Shown: positions 1-8,091 of the stretch, piece by piece
Layout of the letters: every line of letters starts with the position of its first letter
How positions within the stretch are numbered: the first letter of the stretch is position 1
Assembly (NCBI RefSeq): GCF_026913015.1
Contig: NZ_JAPTYD010000017.1
Span: 1-64,000 of the forward strand
Length of the DNA: 64,000 nucleotides
DNA from: Paracoccus benzoatiresistens
Lineage (GTDB): Bacteria; Pseudomonadota; Alphaproteobacteria; Rhodobacterales; Rhodobacteraceae
Direction of reading: 5' to 3'
Translations under genes and position numbers: made by a program
The notes under the pieces: generated by a model
Told to the model about the DNA's origin: nothing
What the model saw: only the letters and a program-made list of their open reading frames with translations
Databases searched by the model: none

Positions 1-744
1 CGCGATCTGGCCGGCGAAGAGATCGTGCGGCTCATTCTCGACGGCACCGTCATCAAGACCCGGCTGGACCGCAAGGCCACCAACATCTCGGTGCTGGCGG
101 CGATCGGCGTGCGGCGCGATGGACAAAAGGTGCTCCTCGCCATCAGGAACATGGGCGGCGAAAGCACAGCTGCCTGGAGCCAATTCCTCACGGATCTGGA
201 TGCGCGGGGCCTGAGGCGCCCGGAGCTCGTGATCGTTGACGGCGCTCCCGGTTTGGAAGCCGCGCTCGTGGCGCTCTGGGGCGAGGACCTGGCCATCCAG
301 CGCTGCACGGTTCACAAGCACCGCAACCTGCTCGGCCACGCGCCCAAGCGCCTGCATGACGAGCTGACCGAGGACTACCGCGACATGATCTATGCCGACA
401 CGGCCGCCGAGATCGAGACGCGCCGCAAGGCTTTCATACGCAAGTGGAAGCTCAAGTGCCGGGCCGTGGCCGACAGCCTGGAGGAAGCAGGTGACCGGCT
501 CTTCACCTTCACCCGCCTCGATCCTTCACAATGGAAGTCGGCACGGACCACCAATGCCATCGAGCGTCTGAACGAGGAATTCCGGCGCCGCATCAAGACC
601 CAGACCGTGCTGCCCTGCGCCGAAACCGTGCCGATGCTGCTCTGGGCGCTCTTGGCGTCAGGGCAGATCCAGATGCGAAAGGTCGACGGATGGGAAACCC
701 TCTCTCAACCACTCGTGCCGATGTCCCTTGACCTCGCCGCCTGA
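1..744 (+). CDS. IS256-family transposase, 5' end outside window
   Basis: The frame is open from the first base, so the N-terminus lies outside the window. About 247 residues of a Mutator/IS256-type DDE transposase are visible, corresponding to the catalytic and C-terminal part. The acidic residues sit in LILDGT (first D), VIVDGAPG (second D) and NAIERLNEEFRRR (E). The C-terminal half is the usual basic helical region. The tail (SLDLAA) looks intact. No terminal inverted repeat could be assigned downstream because the other end is not visible. It marks the left edge of the zinc island as mobile DNA. Confidence 0.9.
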   Translation, partial: RDLAGEEIVRLILDGTVIKTRLDRKATNISVLAAIGVRRDGQKVLLAIRNMGGESTAAWSQFLTDLDARGLRRPELVIVDGAPGLEAALVALWGEDLAIQRCTVHKHRNLLGHAPKRLHDELTEDYRDMIYADTAAEIETRRKAFIRKWKLKCRAVADSLEEAGDRLFTFTRLDPSQWKSARTTNAIERLNEEFRRRIKTQTVLPCAETVPMLLWALLASGQIQMRKVDGWETLSQPLVPMSLDLAA

Positions 745-919
745 TCGAAGCCAATTTCACATGCCCGGAGCGCGCTGCCAGGGAATTCCTACCACATTCG
801 CGACACGACCTTGGCTTGTGCGACAATCCCGATGTTCTATGCCGGTCTCACACTCGCCAAGCGTGCTCCTCATGTCGCCCGACAGGGAGCCGGACGACAC
901 CTGGTTCAGCAAGCCCTGC

Positions 920-2749
920 TCAGTGCGCAAGCATCTCTTTAACAATGTCGTCCGCCTTCAGCGTCGACGGATAGTAAGTCGGCCAGTTGGTGACCTCCTC
1001 CAAAAGGGCGGCTCGGTCATTGCCCCAATAAAGGTGGTAGTGATCGGCCTTCGCGGGTGCGATCCCATGGTCGCTGAACTGCACGAATTGCGGGGCCGCC
1101 TCATCCCCTTCGGTCTTCGAGAAAATGAAGCGAACACCACGGTTTCCGGCAGCGTAGGTCAAGACCTCGTAGCCGTCATATGCATAGCGGCCTTCTATCG
1201 GCTCGCCGTTCTGGTAGAAGGTGATCAAGTCCCCTTCGATCGTGATGCGCTCGACATCGGTGCGGTAACCAGTTTCGTATTCGGCCCGGTACTCTTCGAC
1301 GCTCTTCGACCCCTTTGCGGCCTTATGGTCCCAAACCGGATCAAGGGTCCCGTCCTGAAGGAACGGATAAACCGACTGCCAATCGCCTGCGTAGTCAGAC
1401 AGAGGCCTATCGGCGATTTGACTGTCTTCAAAGATACCAGTGTAGATCTTCGGGTCTCCATGGCTGTGGCCGGCGTGATCGTGACCCTCACCTTCGTGGA
1501 CAACTCCGCTGCCGCCAACCACGGCCAGGTTGTAAGGCTTGCCTTCGACCTGGATGGTCTCCTGCTCTTCCAGCGTTTCCGCGGAGATGACCCGCAGCAG
1601 GCCTGCATTGGGATCGGTCATCACGATGTTATCACCAGCCATAGCGATCCGCGGACGGGGATCATTCCAATGACCGTCCATGGAATAGGCTTCCGTCACC
1701 TTGGCGCTGGCGGTGATTTCGGCCTTCAGCAGGTCGACCCGGTGCAGCGTACCATCCTCGGTCAGGACGTAGCCATTGGCGGGCTTCGCCGGATCCAGCG
1801 CGAAATCCACCCGACGGAAGGGCAGTTCGATATAGCGGAAAGACGGCGCATCGACGGGATCGACCACGACCAGACCCTTGGGGCCGTAATTGCCGAGAAA
1901 GACCTGGATGGCGGTCGAGCCAAGAAGTGTGCCGGTGGTCTCGCCTGTCGGCAATTCGGCGGGGTATTCCAGCATCTTGTAGGACACGCCATCGGCAGCA
2001 GCGGTGGCAGTCAGCACACCTTCCCTGCAGCCGGCCGCAAGATAGGCACCCGAGAAGGCCTCGCCATGGATCGCTGTGCAGGTGGCCAGGTCACCGGCCG
2101 GTTTACCGTCCTCGATGAAGGCCTGCAGCCCAAGGCGTGGCACCGAGGCATCGCCCTCGACCGGAGTGTCGGAAGCGACGGTGGACAGCCAGGCGGAGCC
2201 CAGAGGGGCAACGAAGCCGTGGTGTGCGCGCGATTGCGGGAATTTCACCGGTTCGACTTCGCCATGGCTCAAGTGATGGCCGTCGAGGATCTCGGCATAG
2301 CCGCCCTTGTCATAGTTGATCACCACCTTGCCGCCGTGATCGACCAGATGGAACGGACGCGGGCCGGTCAAAACAGTCGGGATGGCCTCCGGATCCGCGA
2401 TCTCGATGTCCGAATGATCGCCGTGATTGTGGAGTTCGATGCCACTTTTGAAGAAATGCACCGCGTCATCATCCGACTGCACCGCCGCCACAACTGCGCC
2501 ATTGGCGACGCCGAAGAGCTTGACCTGACCTGTCGTGTCGAAGGTCCAGGTCTCGTCATCGTGGTCGTGGCCTTCTTCTCCATGATCATGGTTTTGCAGA
2601 TCAATCACCGTGACACGTGGCTCCGCATGATCGCCGACGAAGACACGGTAGAGCGTCACGTTGTCATGATCGTGATCATGGTCCTGGGCGAATGCGGCAC
2701 CGCTCATGATCAGGGCCATGGCTGTGGCGCCTGCGAGATATCTTAGCAT
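920..2749 (-). CDS. aztD: AztD-like periplasmic zinc metallochaperone fused to a ZinT domain
   Basis: A 609-residue secreted protein. A signal peptide (about residues 1-22, ending AAFAQ) is followed by a His/Asp-rich stretch (DHDHDHDN) and a second one (HDHGEEGHDHDDE). Residues up to about 420 match AztD, the beta-propeller chaperone that hands zinc to the solute-binding protein AztC. Residues from about 427 to the end match ZinT closely (WQSVYP, YDGYEVLTY, VQFSDH, ADHYH, NWPTYYP), including the three-histidine site; the two halves are joined by a His-rich linker (GHDHAGHSHGD). Start at 2749 is chosen because an AAGGAGA ribosome site precedes it and the signal peptide begins there; a longer frame to 2848 has no signal. 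Last gene of aztABCD, 61 bases after aztC. AztD and ZinT are usually separate proteins. Confidence 0.88.
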   Translation of the reverse strand: MLRYLAGATAMALIMSGAAFAQDHDHDHDNVTLYRVFVGDHAEPRVTVIDLQNHDHGEEGHDHDDETWTFDTTGQVKLFGVANGAVVAAVQSDDDAVHFFKSGIELHNHGDHSDIEIADPEAIPTVLTGPRPFHLVDHGGKVVINYDKGGYAEILDGHHLSHGEVEPVKFPQSRAHHGFVAPLGSAWLSTVASDTPVEGDASVPRLGLQAFIEDGKPAGDLATCTAIHGEAFSGAYLAAGCREGVLTATAAADGVSYKMLEYPAELPTGETTGTLLGSTAIQVFLGNYGPKGLVVVDPVDAPSFRYIELPFRRVDFALDPAKPANGYVLTEDGTLHRVDLLKAEITASAKVTEAYSMDGHWNDPRPRIAMAGDNIVMTDPNAGLLRVISAETLEEQETIQVEGKPYNLAVVGGSGVVHEGEGHDHAGHSHGDPKIYTGIFEDSQIADRPLSDYAGDWQSVYPFLQDGTLDPVWDHKAAKGSKSVEEYRAEYETGYRTDVERITIEGDLITFYQNGEPIEGRYAYDGYEVLTYAAGNRGVRFIFSKTEGDEAAPQFVQFSDHGIAPAKADHYHLYWGNDRAALLEEVTNWPTYYPSTLKADDIVKEMLAH

Positions 2750-2810
2750 CTGTCTGTCTCCTTGATGGGAACGATGGGGCTTGCGTTGGGCGGGCCCCGG
2801 GTTTGGGAAT

Positions 2811-3737
2811 TCAGTGGCTGGAGAGGGACGCCGTGATCGCGCCGGCATTGTGGCGCATCATCGCCAGGTAGGTCGGTGCTGGACCGCCGGGTGCTGACAG
2901 GGCGTCGGAATAGAGCGTGCCGGCGAGCCTCAGCCCGGACTCTGCCGCAATGCGTTCCAGCAGGCGGGTGTCGCTGATGTTTTCGGCAAAGATCGCGCCT
3001 GCACCCGTGTCCCGGATTTGGCGGATCAGACCCGCGACATCGGCGGCAGCCGCCTCGGACTCGGTCGAGACGCCTTGCGGAGATAGGAAGTGGATGCCGT
3101 AAGCCTGTTCGAAGTAGCGAAAGGCATTGTGGGCGACAACCACGGTGCGGCGATCGTTCGGCAAAGCTGCGACATCAGCACGGATTGCGGCATCCAACGC
3201 GTCAAGTTTGGCCGTGTAGCGCTCCGCATTCGCCCGATAGGTCTGGCAACCTTCGGCATCGGCGTCACAGAAAACGTCGGCGATGTTGGCGACATAGACT
3301 TTGGCATTGGCAACAGACTGCCAGGCATGGGGGTCATGCGCTCCGGCATGGAAGATCGCCTCACCATTGACGTAGTGATAGTGACCGCCGCCCGGCTCCT
3401 CCATGGTATCCATGCCGTCGGTCAGTGTCGCGACCGTCGCCTCGGTGCCACTGGCGGCGATCAGACGGTCCATGAAGCCTTCGAATTCCAGCCCGTTGGT
3501 CAGCACTACATTGGCGCGCATCAGCGCCATGGCATCCGCCGGCCGGGGCTCATAGACATGCGAATCCGAGTCTGGACCGACAAGCACCTTGAGGTTGATG
3601 CGGTCCCCACCAACCTCCGTTGCGAAGTCTCCGATGATCGAGAACGAGGCGACGACGTTCAAGTTCTCAGCCTGTGCAGCGCCTGCGCCAAATGTTATAA
3701 CAATACATGCAACAGTGTGGATCAGCCAGCGTGTCAT
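2811..3737 (-). CDS. aztC: Zinc ABC transporter substrate-binding protein AztC
   Basis: A 308-residue cluster A-I (ZnuA/AztC) solute-binding protein with a signal peptide cleaved near residue 23 (AAQAEN). The zinc ligands expected in the family are present: His60 (SHVYEP), His137 (DPHAW), His203 (VVAHNAF) and an Asp in LYSDAL near residue 278. A short flexible loop with GGGHYHY (about 116-122) replaces the long His-rich loop of ZnuA, which is typical of AztC. It lies 18 bases after the permease and before aztD, the order aztA-B-C-D. It captures periplasmic zinc, probably supplied by AztD, and delivers it to AztAB. Confidence 0.92.
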   Translation of the reverse strand: MTRWLIHTVACIVITFGAGAAQAENLNVVASFSIIGDFATEVGGDRINLKVLVGPDSDSHVYEPRPADAMALMRANVVLTNGLEFEGFMDRLIAASGTEATVATLTDGMDTMEEPGGGHYHYVNGEAIFHAGAHDPHAWQSVANAKVYVANIADVFCDADAEGCQTYRANAERYTAKLDALDAAIRADVAALPNDRRTVVVAHNAFRYFEQAYGIHFLSPQGVSTESEAAAADVAGLIRQIRDTGAGAIFAENISDTRLLERIAAESGLRLAGTLYSDALSAPGGPAPTYLAMMRHNAGAITASLSSH

Positions 3738-3755
3738 TCAAAGTCCTTTGCCATG

Positions 3756-4622
3756 TCAGGCGGTGCGGTGACGGAATTGCGGCAACAGCAGGCGCAGCAC
3801 GCCCCGCGGCCCCACCAGGAGCGACACCAGGTACACTCCGCCCGCCGAGAGAATGATGGCCGGGCCAGAGGGCAGGCTTGCGTGATAGGAGAGCAGCAGG
3901 CCGCCCAGCGATGCGGCAATGCCGATGCCGATGGCCACGATGCACATGGCTGCCACGTCATTGACCCAGAACCGCGCGGCGGCGGCGGGCAGGATCATCA
4001 ACCCGACCGACAACAGAGTGCCGAGCGCCTGGAAACCGGCCACGAGATTCAGCACGACAAGGCCCAGGAACAGAAAGTGCACGACGCCGCCCAGCCGTGA
4101 CACCGACCGCAGGAACAGCGGGTCAAGGCATTCCGCCACGAGCGCCCGCCAGAAGAGCGCCAGTGTCAGAAGCGTCACGGCCGTGACCAGCACGATCAGC
4201 CACAGCGCCGCGTCGTTCAGCGCCAGAACCGTTCCGAACAGCACATGCATCAGATCGACGCTGGATCCGCGCAGCGACACCATGACAACCCCGATCGACA
4301 GCGAGACGAGATAGAAGGCGGCCACCGAGGCGTCTTCCTTTTGAACCGTCAGCCGAGCGACCGTGCCGGCGGCAAGCGCTACCAACGCCCCGGCGATCAG
4401 CCCGCCAACGGTCATCGGCACGATTTCCAGCCCATAGAGCAGAAATCCCGCCGCCGCGCCCGGCAGGATCGCGTGCGACATGGCGTCGCCCGTCAGGCTC
4501 ATGCGGCGCAGCATCAGGAAGACGCCGACAGGGCATGCCGACAGCGACAACAGCAGGGCACCGAACAGGGCGCGCTGCATGAAGGCGAATTCAAGAAAGG
4601 GCGCCACCAGGAACTCGAACAT
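3756..4622 (-). CDS. aztB: Zinc ABC transporter permease AztB
   Basis: An integral membrane protein of the ABC-3 (ZnuB) family, 288 residues, with about 8 hydrophobic segments. The family motif region GDAMSHAILPGAA is present near residue 45. The start at 4622 is preferred over 4655: an AGGAGG site lies just upstream and the ATG overlaps the aztA stop codon (TGATG), so the two are probably translationally coupled. It forms the channel for zinc delivered by AztC, driven by AztA. Confidence 0.92.
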   Translation of the reverse strand: MFEFLVAPFLEFAFMQRALFGALLLSLSACPVGVFLMLRRMSLTGDAMSHAILPGAAAGFLLYGLEIVPMTVGGLIAGALVALAAGTVARLTVQKEDASVAAFYLVSLSIGVVMVSLRGSSVDLMHVLFGTVLALNDAALWLIVLVTAVTLLTLALFWRALVAECLDPLFLRSVSRLGGVVHFLFLGLVVLNLVAGFQALGTLLSVGLMILPAAAARFWVNDVAAMCIVAIGIGIAASLGGLLLSYHASLPSGPAIILSAGGVYLVSLLVGPRGVLRLLLPQFRHRTA

Positions 4623-5407
4623 CACGCCTCCTGCAGGGCGGGGGCAGGTTCGCACCAGTGCGCATCGTCGTTCCAGGCTTCCTGGAACTGCCGGGCGCGC
4701 GTCATGTTCTCAGCGGTGACGACCTGAGCAGTTGGACCCCAGGCAATGGGACGGCGGGCCAGCACCAATGCTTCGGGAAAGCTGGCCCGAACCAGATCGA
4801 GGTCATGCACGACCACGACAACAGTCCGTCCTTCGGCCTGCCAGCGGCGCAGCAGCGCGACTAGGTCGCGGATGGTCTTTTCATCGACCGCGTTGAACGG
4901 TTCGTCCAACAGGATCAGGTCAGCATCTTGTACCAGAACCCGCGCGAACAGCGCCCTTTGCAACTGTCCCCCTGACAGGGTGTCGATGGGACGGTCGCCG
5001 AACTCCTCAAGACCAACCGCACAAAGCGCTTCGGTGATCCGCTGCCGATCTTCGTTGCGGTAGCGGCTCAGCAGGCCGCGCCGCTGCCACAAGCCGAGTT
5101 GGACAAGGTCCTTCACACGCGCCGGAAAGCTGCGGTCAAGCTCGGACTGCTGCGGCAGATAGGCCATCGTCACATCACGGGCGACGTGGCAGGTGCCGCT
5201 CATCGGCTTCAGAACTCCAACAATGCTCTTGATCAGCGTCGACTTGCCCGATCCGTTCGGGCCGACGATTGCCATCAATGCGCCGCGCCGAACCTCGCCA
5301 TTCAGGTGATGAACCGCTGCATGGCGGTTGTAACCTGCTGTTAGATCCCTCAAGGAAATCACCGCTTCGTTGTTCAAGGGCTTCTTGTTGGCCGAAATTG
5401 CAGGCAT
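4622..5407 (-). CDS. aztA: Zinc ABC transporter ATP-binding protein AztA
   Basis: A 261-residue ABC ATPase of the ZnuC type: Walker A GPNGSGKST (49-57), Q-loop near LPQQ, signature LSGGQ (144-148), Walker B LILLDEP (164-170) and switch histidine His201 (VHDLD). First gene of aztABCD and transcribed divergently from a Zur-like regulator gene. A perfect interrupted palindrome (5434-5446) sits in the shared intergenic region, so expression is probably repressed by Zur when zinc is sufficient. It powers import of zinc through AztB. Confidence 0.93.
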   Translation of the reverse strand: MPAISANKKPLNNEAVISLRDLTAGYNRHAAVHHLNGEVRRGALMAIVGPNGSGKSTLIKSIVGVLKPMSGTCHVARDVTMAYLPQQSELDRSFPARVKDLVQLGLWQRRGLLSRYRNEDRQRITEALCAVGLEEFGDRPIDTLSGGQLQRALFARVLVQDADLILLDEPFNAVDEKTIRDLVALLRRWQAEGRTVVVVVHDLDLVRASFPEALVLARRPIAWGPTAQVVTAENMTRARQFQEAWNDDAHWCEPAPALQEA

Positions 5408-5433
5408 GACTGATCAAGGACTCGTTTGTGCGA

Positions 5434-5446
5434 GTAATGTTATTAC
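5434..5446. promoter_or_regulatory. Probable Zur operator 1
   Basis: GTAATGTTATTAC, perfect arms GTAAT/ATTAC around a 3-base centre, lies midway between aztA and the divergent zur-like gene. Its reverse complement occurs exactly at 6066-6078, and a variant at 9205-9217. The sequence resembles the alphaproteobacterial Zur box. Binding by Zur is inferred from the family and from the genes controlled. Confidence 0.8.
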
Positions 5447-5489
5447 ATACACATTTGTGATCAGCAAGTAGGGCCTGATTGGAGAAGTG

Positions 5490-5900
5490 ATGGCACAGAA
5501 ATCAGAACTCACGCGCAATCAGGCCTTGGTGTTTGCTGCGCTTCAAAAGCGTGGGACACCTGTCAGCGCCTATGACGTCCTGGACGATCTGCGCAGCGAA
5601 GGCTTCAAGGCGCCTCTGCAGGTTTACCGCGCCCTGGACAAGCTGCTCGAATATGGGCTGGTCCATCGGCTCGAAAGCATCAACGCCTTTGTGGCCTGCG
5701 CCCATCCGCATGATCACGGAGACGGGCACAAGCATGGGTTCATTGCTTTTGCGATCTGCGAGGATTGCGGACGGGCGGACGAATTTTCGGATAGCACCGT
5801 GGAAGAGCGGCTTCGGGCGTGGACGAAGGATCAGGAGTTCAAGCTGTCCCGCGCCGTTATCGAGATCAGGGGAACCTGTAAGGCTTGCGCCGCAGCATGA
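5490..5900 (+). CDS. zur: Fur-family regulator, probable Zur
   Basis: A 136-residue Fur-superfamily repressor. The N-terminal winged helix is recognisable (about 10-65, VYRALDKLLEYGLVHRLES). The C-terminal metal and dimer domain has a histidine cluster (CAHPHDHGDGHKHG), CEDCG and a final CKAC, giving the two CxxC pairs of a structural zinc site. The context, divergent from a zinc importer and beside zinc-sparing genes, argues for Zur over Fur or PerR. The ATG at 5490 is preferred to the GTG one codon earlier because GGAGA is suitably placed before it. The operator at 5434-5446 probably also autoregulates it. Confidence 0.85.
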   Translation: MAQKSELTRNQALVFAALQKRGTPVSAYDVLDDLRSEGFKAPLQVYRALDKLLEYGLVHRLESINAFVACAHPHDHGDGHKHGFIAFAICEDCGRADEFSDSTVEERLRAWTKDQEFKLSRAVIEIRGTCKACAAA

Positions 5901-6065
5901 CGTCGGTCGTGGTGCCAGAGAGATACACGGTTCTTGCCGAGCACCTCACCACCGAGATTGCCTTTCTATTTCCCTTGGTCGCCTGACATCGCCGCCAACG
6001 TCTGAACAAGCCCGCTGACAAGGCCGAATGTCGTTCTCTGGTGCTTGCATCTGGTGATAAGATAC

Positions 6066-6078
6066 GTAATAACATTAC
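6066..6078. promoter_or_regulatory. Probable Zur operator 2
   Basis: GTAATAACATTAC is the exact reverse complement of operator 1 and lies 22 bases before the second Fur-family gene. It probably controls the fur-like/cysS unit, and perhaps the flavoprotein gene after it. Confidence 0.8.
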
Positions 6079-6099
6079 TATCAGCCGGATTGCGAGACC

Positions 6100-6603
6100 A
6101 TGCCCCAGGCGGACCCTTCTTCATCGCGCACCCTGACTGCGGATCACGCGGCACTGCTCTGTGCGGAACGCGGTGTGAAGTTCACGCCATTGCGCCGCCT
6201 TGCACTCGAAGCGCTTCTTGACTGCGATAACCCCCTCGGGGCCTACGAGCTCATCCGCGCTCTTCAGCAGCGTCTCGGCAAGCGCGTGGATCCTCCGACG
6301 GCTTATCGCGCACTTGAGTTTCTCCAACAGCAAGGCTTTGTGACCCGGATCGAAACGCGCAATGCGTTCCTGCCCATCGCGCATACGGGCGCTCCCGCCA
6401 TTCGGGCGTTCTTCCTGTGCAACGACTGCGGGGCCACGCTGGAGATGGACCTGTCGGACTTGGAGGCGGAGTTCGCAAGCCGCGCGACACGGCTTGGCTT
6501 TCAGGTCGGGCGGCGGGTTGTCGAACTGCAGGGCCGCTGCGCGAGTTGCCAGGATACCTTTGCCGATACTCCGGACTCGGCTGCCAGGGGTGAACACCTA
6601 TGA
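6100..6603 (+). CDS. Second Fur/Zur-family regulator
   Basis: A 167-residue Fur-superfamily protein, longer than its neighbour and clearly divergent from it. The winged helix covers about residues 15-90 (TAYRALEFLQQQGFVTRIE). The metal domain has CNDCG (about 108) and CASC (near 150), the usual structural-zinc cysteines, and a His in PIAHTG. Its stop overlaps the start of cysS by four bases (ATGA), so the two genes form one unit. A Zur operator precedes it. It could be a second zinc sensor or a sensor with different affinity; sequence alone cannot tell which of the two is the true Zur. Confidence 0.82.
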   Translation: MPQADPSSSRTLTADHAALLCAERGVKFTPLRRLALEALLDCDNPLGAYELIRALQQRLGKRVDPPTAYRALEFLQQQGFVTRIETRNAFLPIAHTGAPAIRAFFLCNDCGATLEMDLSDLEAEFASRATRLGFQVGRRVVELQGRCASCQDTFADTPDSAARGEHL

Positions 6604-7955
6604 CCCTGACACTCACCAACAGCTTGGGCGGCACAAAGCAGCCCTTCATCCCCCGCAACCCGCAGGAGGTCCGCATGTATGTCTGCGGGCCGACGGTTTA
6701 CGACTATGCCCATATCGGCAATGCCCGTCCTGCCGTGGTCTTCGACGTTCTGGTGCGGGTGCTGGAGCGGCATTTCGGCCGGGTGATCTATGCTCGAAAC
6801 CTGACGGATGTGGACGACAAGATCAACGCGGCCGCCGCGGCAGCGGGCGTCCCGATCTCGACCATCACAGAACGGTTCACGGCCGCCTATCACGCGGATT
6901 TGGCCGCGCTTGGCGTGCGTTCGCCAACGATCGAGCCGAAGGTGACCGATCATCGCCCGCAGATCATCGGTCTGATCCAGCGCCTGATCGCGGCGGATCA
7001 TGCCTATAGCTTGGAAGGGCATGTTCTTTATCATGTGCCGTCCTTTCCTTCTTATGGCTTGCTGTCGCGCCGCAAGCGCGGCGACATGATCGCTGGCGCT
7101 CGGGTCGAGGTTGCACCCTTCAAGCGCGACCCGGCGGATTTCGTGCTGTGGAAACCCTCGGATCCGAGCCAGCCCGGATGGGACAGTCCATGGGGCAGGG
7201 GCCGACCCGGCTGGCACATCGAATGCTCGGCCATGATCGAGCATCACCTGGGCAATCCCATCGACATCCATGGCGGCGGAATGGACCTGCAGTTTCCGCA
7301 CCATGAGAACGAGATCGCCCAGGGCACCCGAGCCAGGTTCTGGATCCACAACGGCTTTGTGACCGTCGAGGGACGAAAGATGTCCAAGTCGCTGGGCAAT
7401 GTGGTGCTCATGCGGGAGCTGCTGGCTGAGGCACCGGGTGAGGCCGTTCGCCTTGCGCTGCTGTCCGCGCCTTATCGCCAGCCACTCGACTGGACTGCGC
7501 AAACTTTGCCGCAGGCCGTCCGGTCGCTGTCACGGCTTTATGCGGCCGTAGGCGAGGGGCCGAAGACAATGCGCCTGACTCGAGACAGCCCGCTTCTCGT
7601 GCCGTTCCGGGCGGCTCTGGATGATGATCTGAACACGCCTGCCGCCTTGGCCGAGCTGTTCGCCCTGGCCGAGGCGGCGCGCACGAGCGACGCTGATCGG
7701 CGCCCCCGCTACGTTGCCGCGCTTGTGGAGGCCGGGGCCGAACTGGGCCTGCTGCAGAAGACGGAAGCTGCCTGGCAGGCCGGACTTGAGCCCAGGGCAG
7801 GGACAGAAAACGAGGATCGTATTCGCGCTTTGCAGGACGCGCGCGCAGCAGCACGGGACCGCCGGGATTTCCTCGCCGCCGATGACATTCGCGACCAACT
7901 TCTGGAGCTTGGCGTCTCAGTCGAGGATCAGCCTCTCCGCCGGCTGTCAGGTTGA
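6600..7955 (+). CDS. cysS: Cysteinyl-tRNA synthetase, divergent Zur-linked paralogue
   Basis: A class I aminoacyl-tRNA synthetase of 451 residues, slightly short for CysRS. The signatures are HIGN (HIGH-like) near residue 38 and KMSKS at 260-264. All four zinc ligands of the active site are kept (Cys29, Cys209, His234, Glu238), so this is not a zinc-free form. After HHENE the segment leading to WIHNG is about six residues shorter than in E. coli CysRS, and the C-terminal anticodon-binding end (VSVEDQPLRRLSG) lacks the usual DGPxGTxW ending. A zinc-regulated second CysRS is known from Zur regulons. Coupled to the upstream Fur-like gene by an ATGA overlap. Confidence 0.9.
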   Translation: MTLTLTNSLGGTKQPFIPRNPQEVRMYVCGPTVYDYAHIGNARPAVVFDVLVRVLERHFGRVIYARNLTDVDDKINAAAAAAGVPISTITERFTAAYHADLAALGVRSPTIEPKVTDHRPQIIGLIQRLIAADHAYSLEGHVLYHVPSFPSYGLLSRRKRGDMIAGARVEVAPFKRDPADFVLWKPSDPSQPGWDSPWGRGRPGWHIECSAMIEHHLGNPIDIHGGGMDLQFPHHENEIAQGTRARFWIHNGFVTVEGRKMSKSLGNVVLMRELLAEAPGEAVRLALLSAPYRQPLDWTAQTLPQAVRSLSRLYAAVGEGPKTMRLTRDSPLLVPFRAALDDDLNTPAALAELFALAEAARTSDADRRPRYVAALVEAGAELGLLQKTEAAWQAGLEPRAGTENEDRIRALQDARAAARDRRDFLAADDIRDQLLELGVSVEDQPLRRLSG

Positions 7956-8091
7956 GAAGGTGTTGGAGCACGACGCAGGAAACGTGGTGCAGGTTTATCT
8001 CTCGCGCCCGCGTCTCGCTTGCGGCAGCCCATCTCGCGGCATCGGCTGTGATGCCGCCTAGGCAAAAGCAGTATCAGTAAAGGACAAGACA

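Noticed and set aside
728-2746. A 672-codon + strand open frame opposite aztD
   Set aside because: It mirrors the aztD gene; no domain, start site or codon pattern supports it.
6600-7955. Zinc-independent CysRS
   Set aside because: All four zinc ligands of CysRS are present, so it cannot be called zinc-free.
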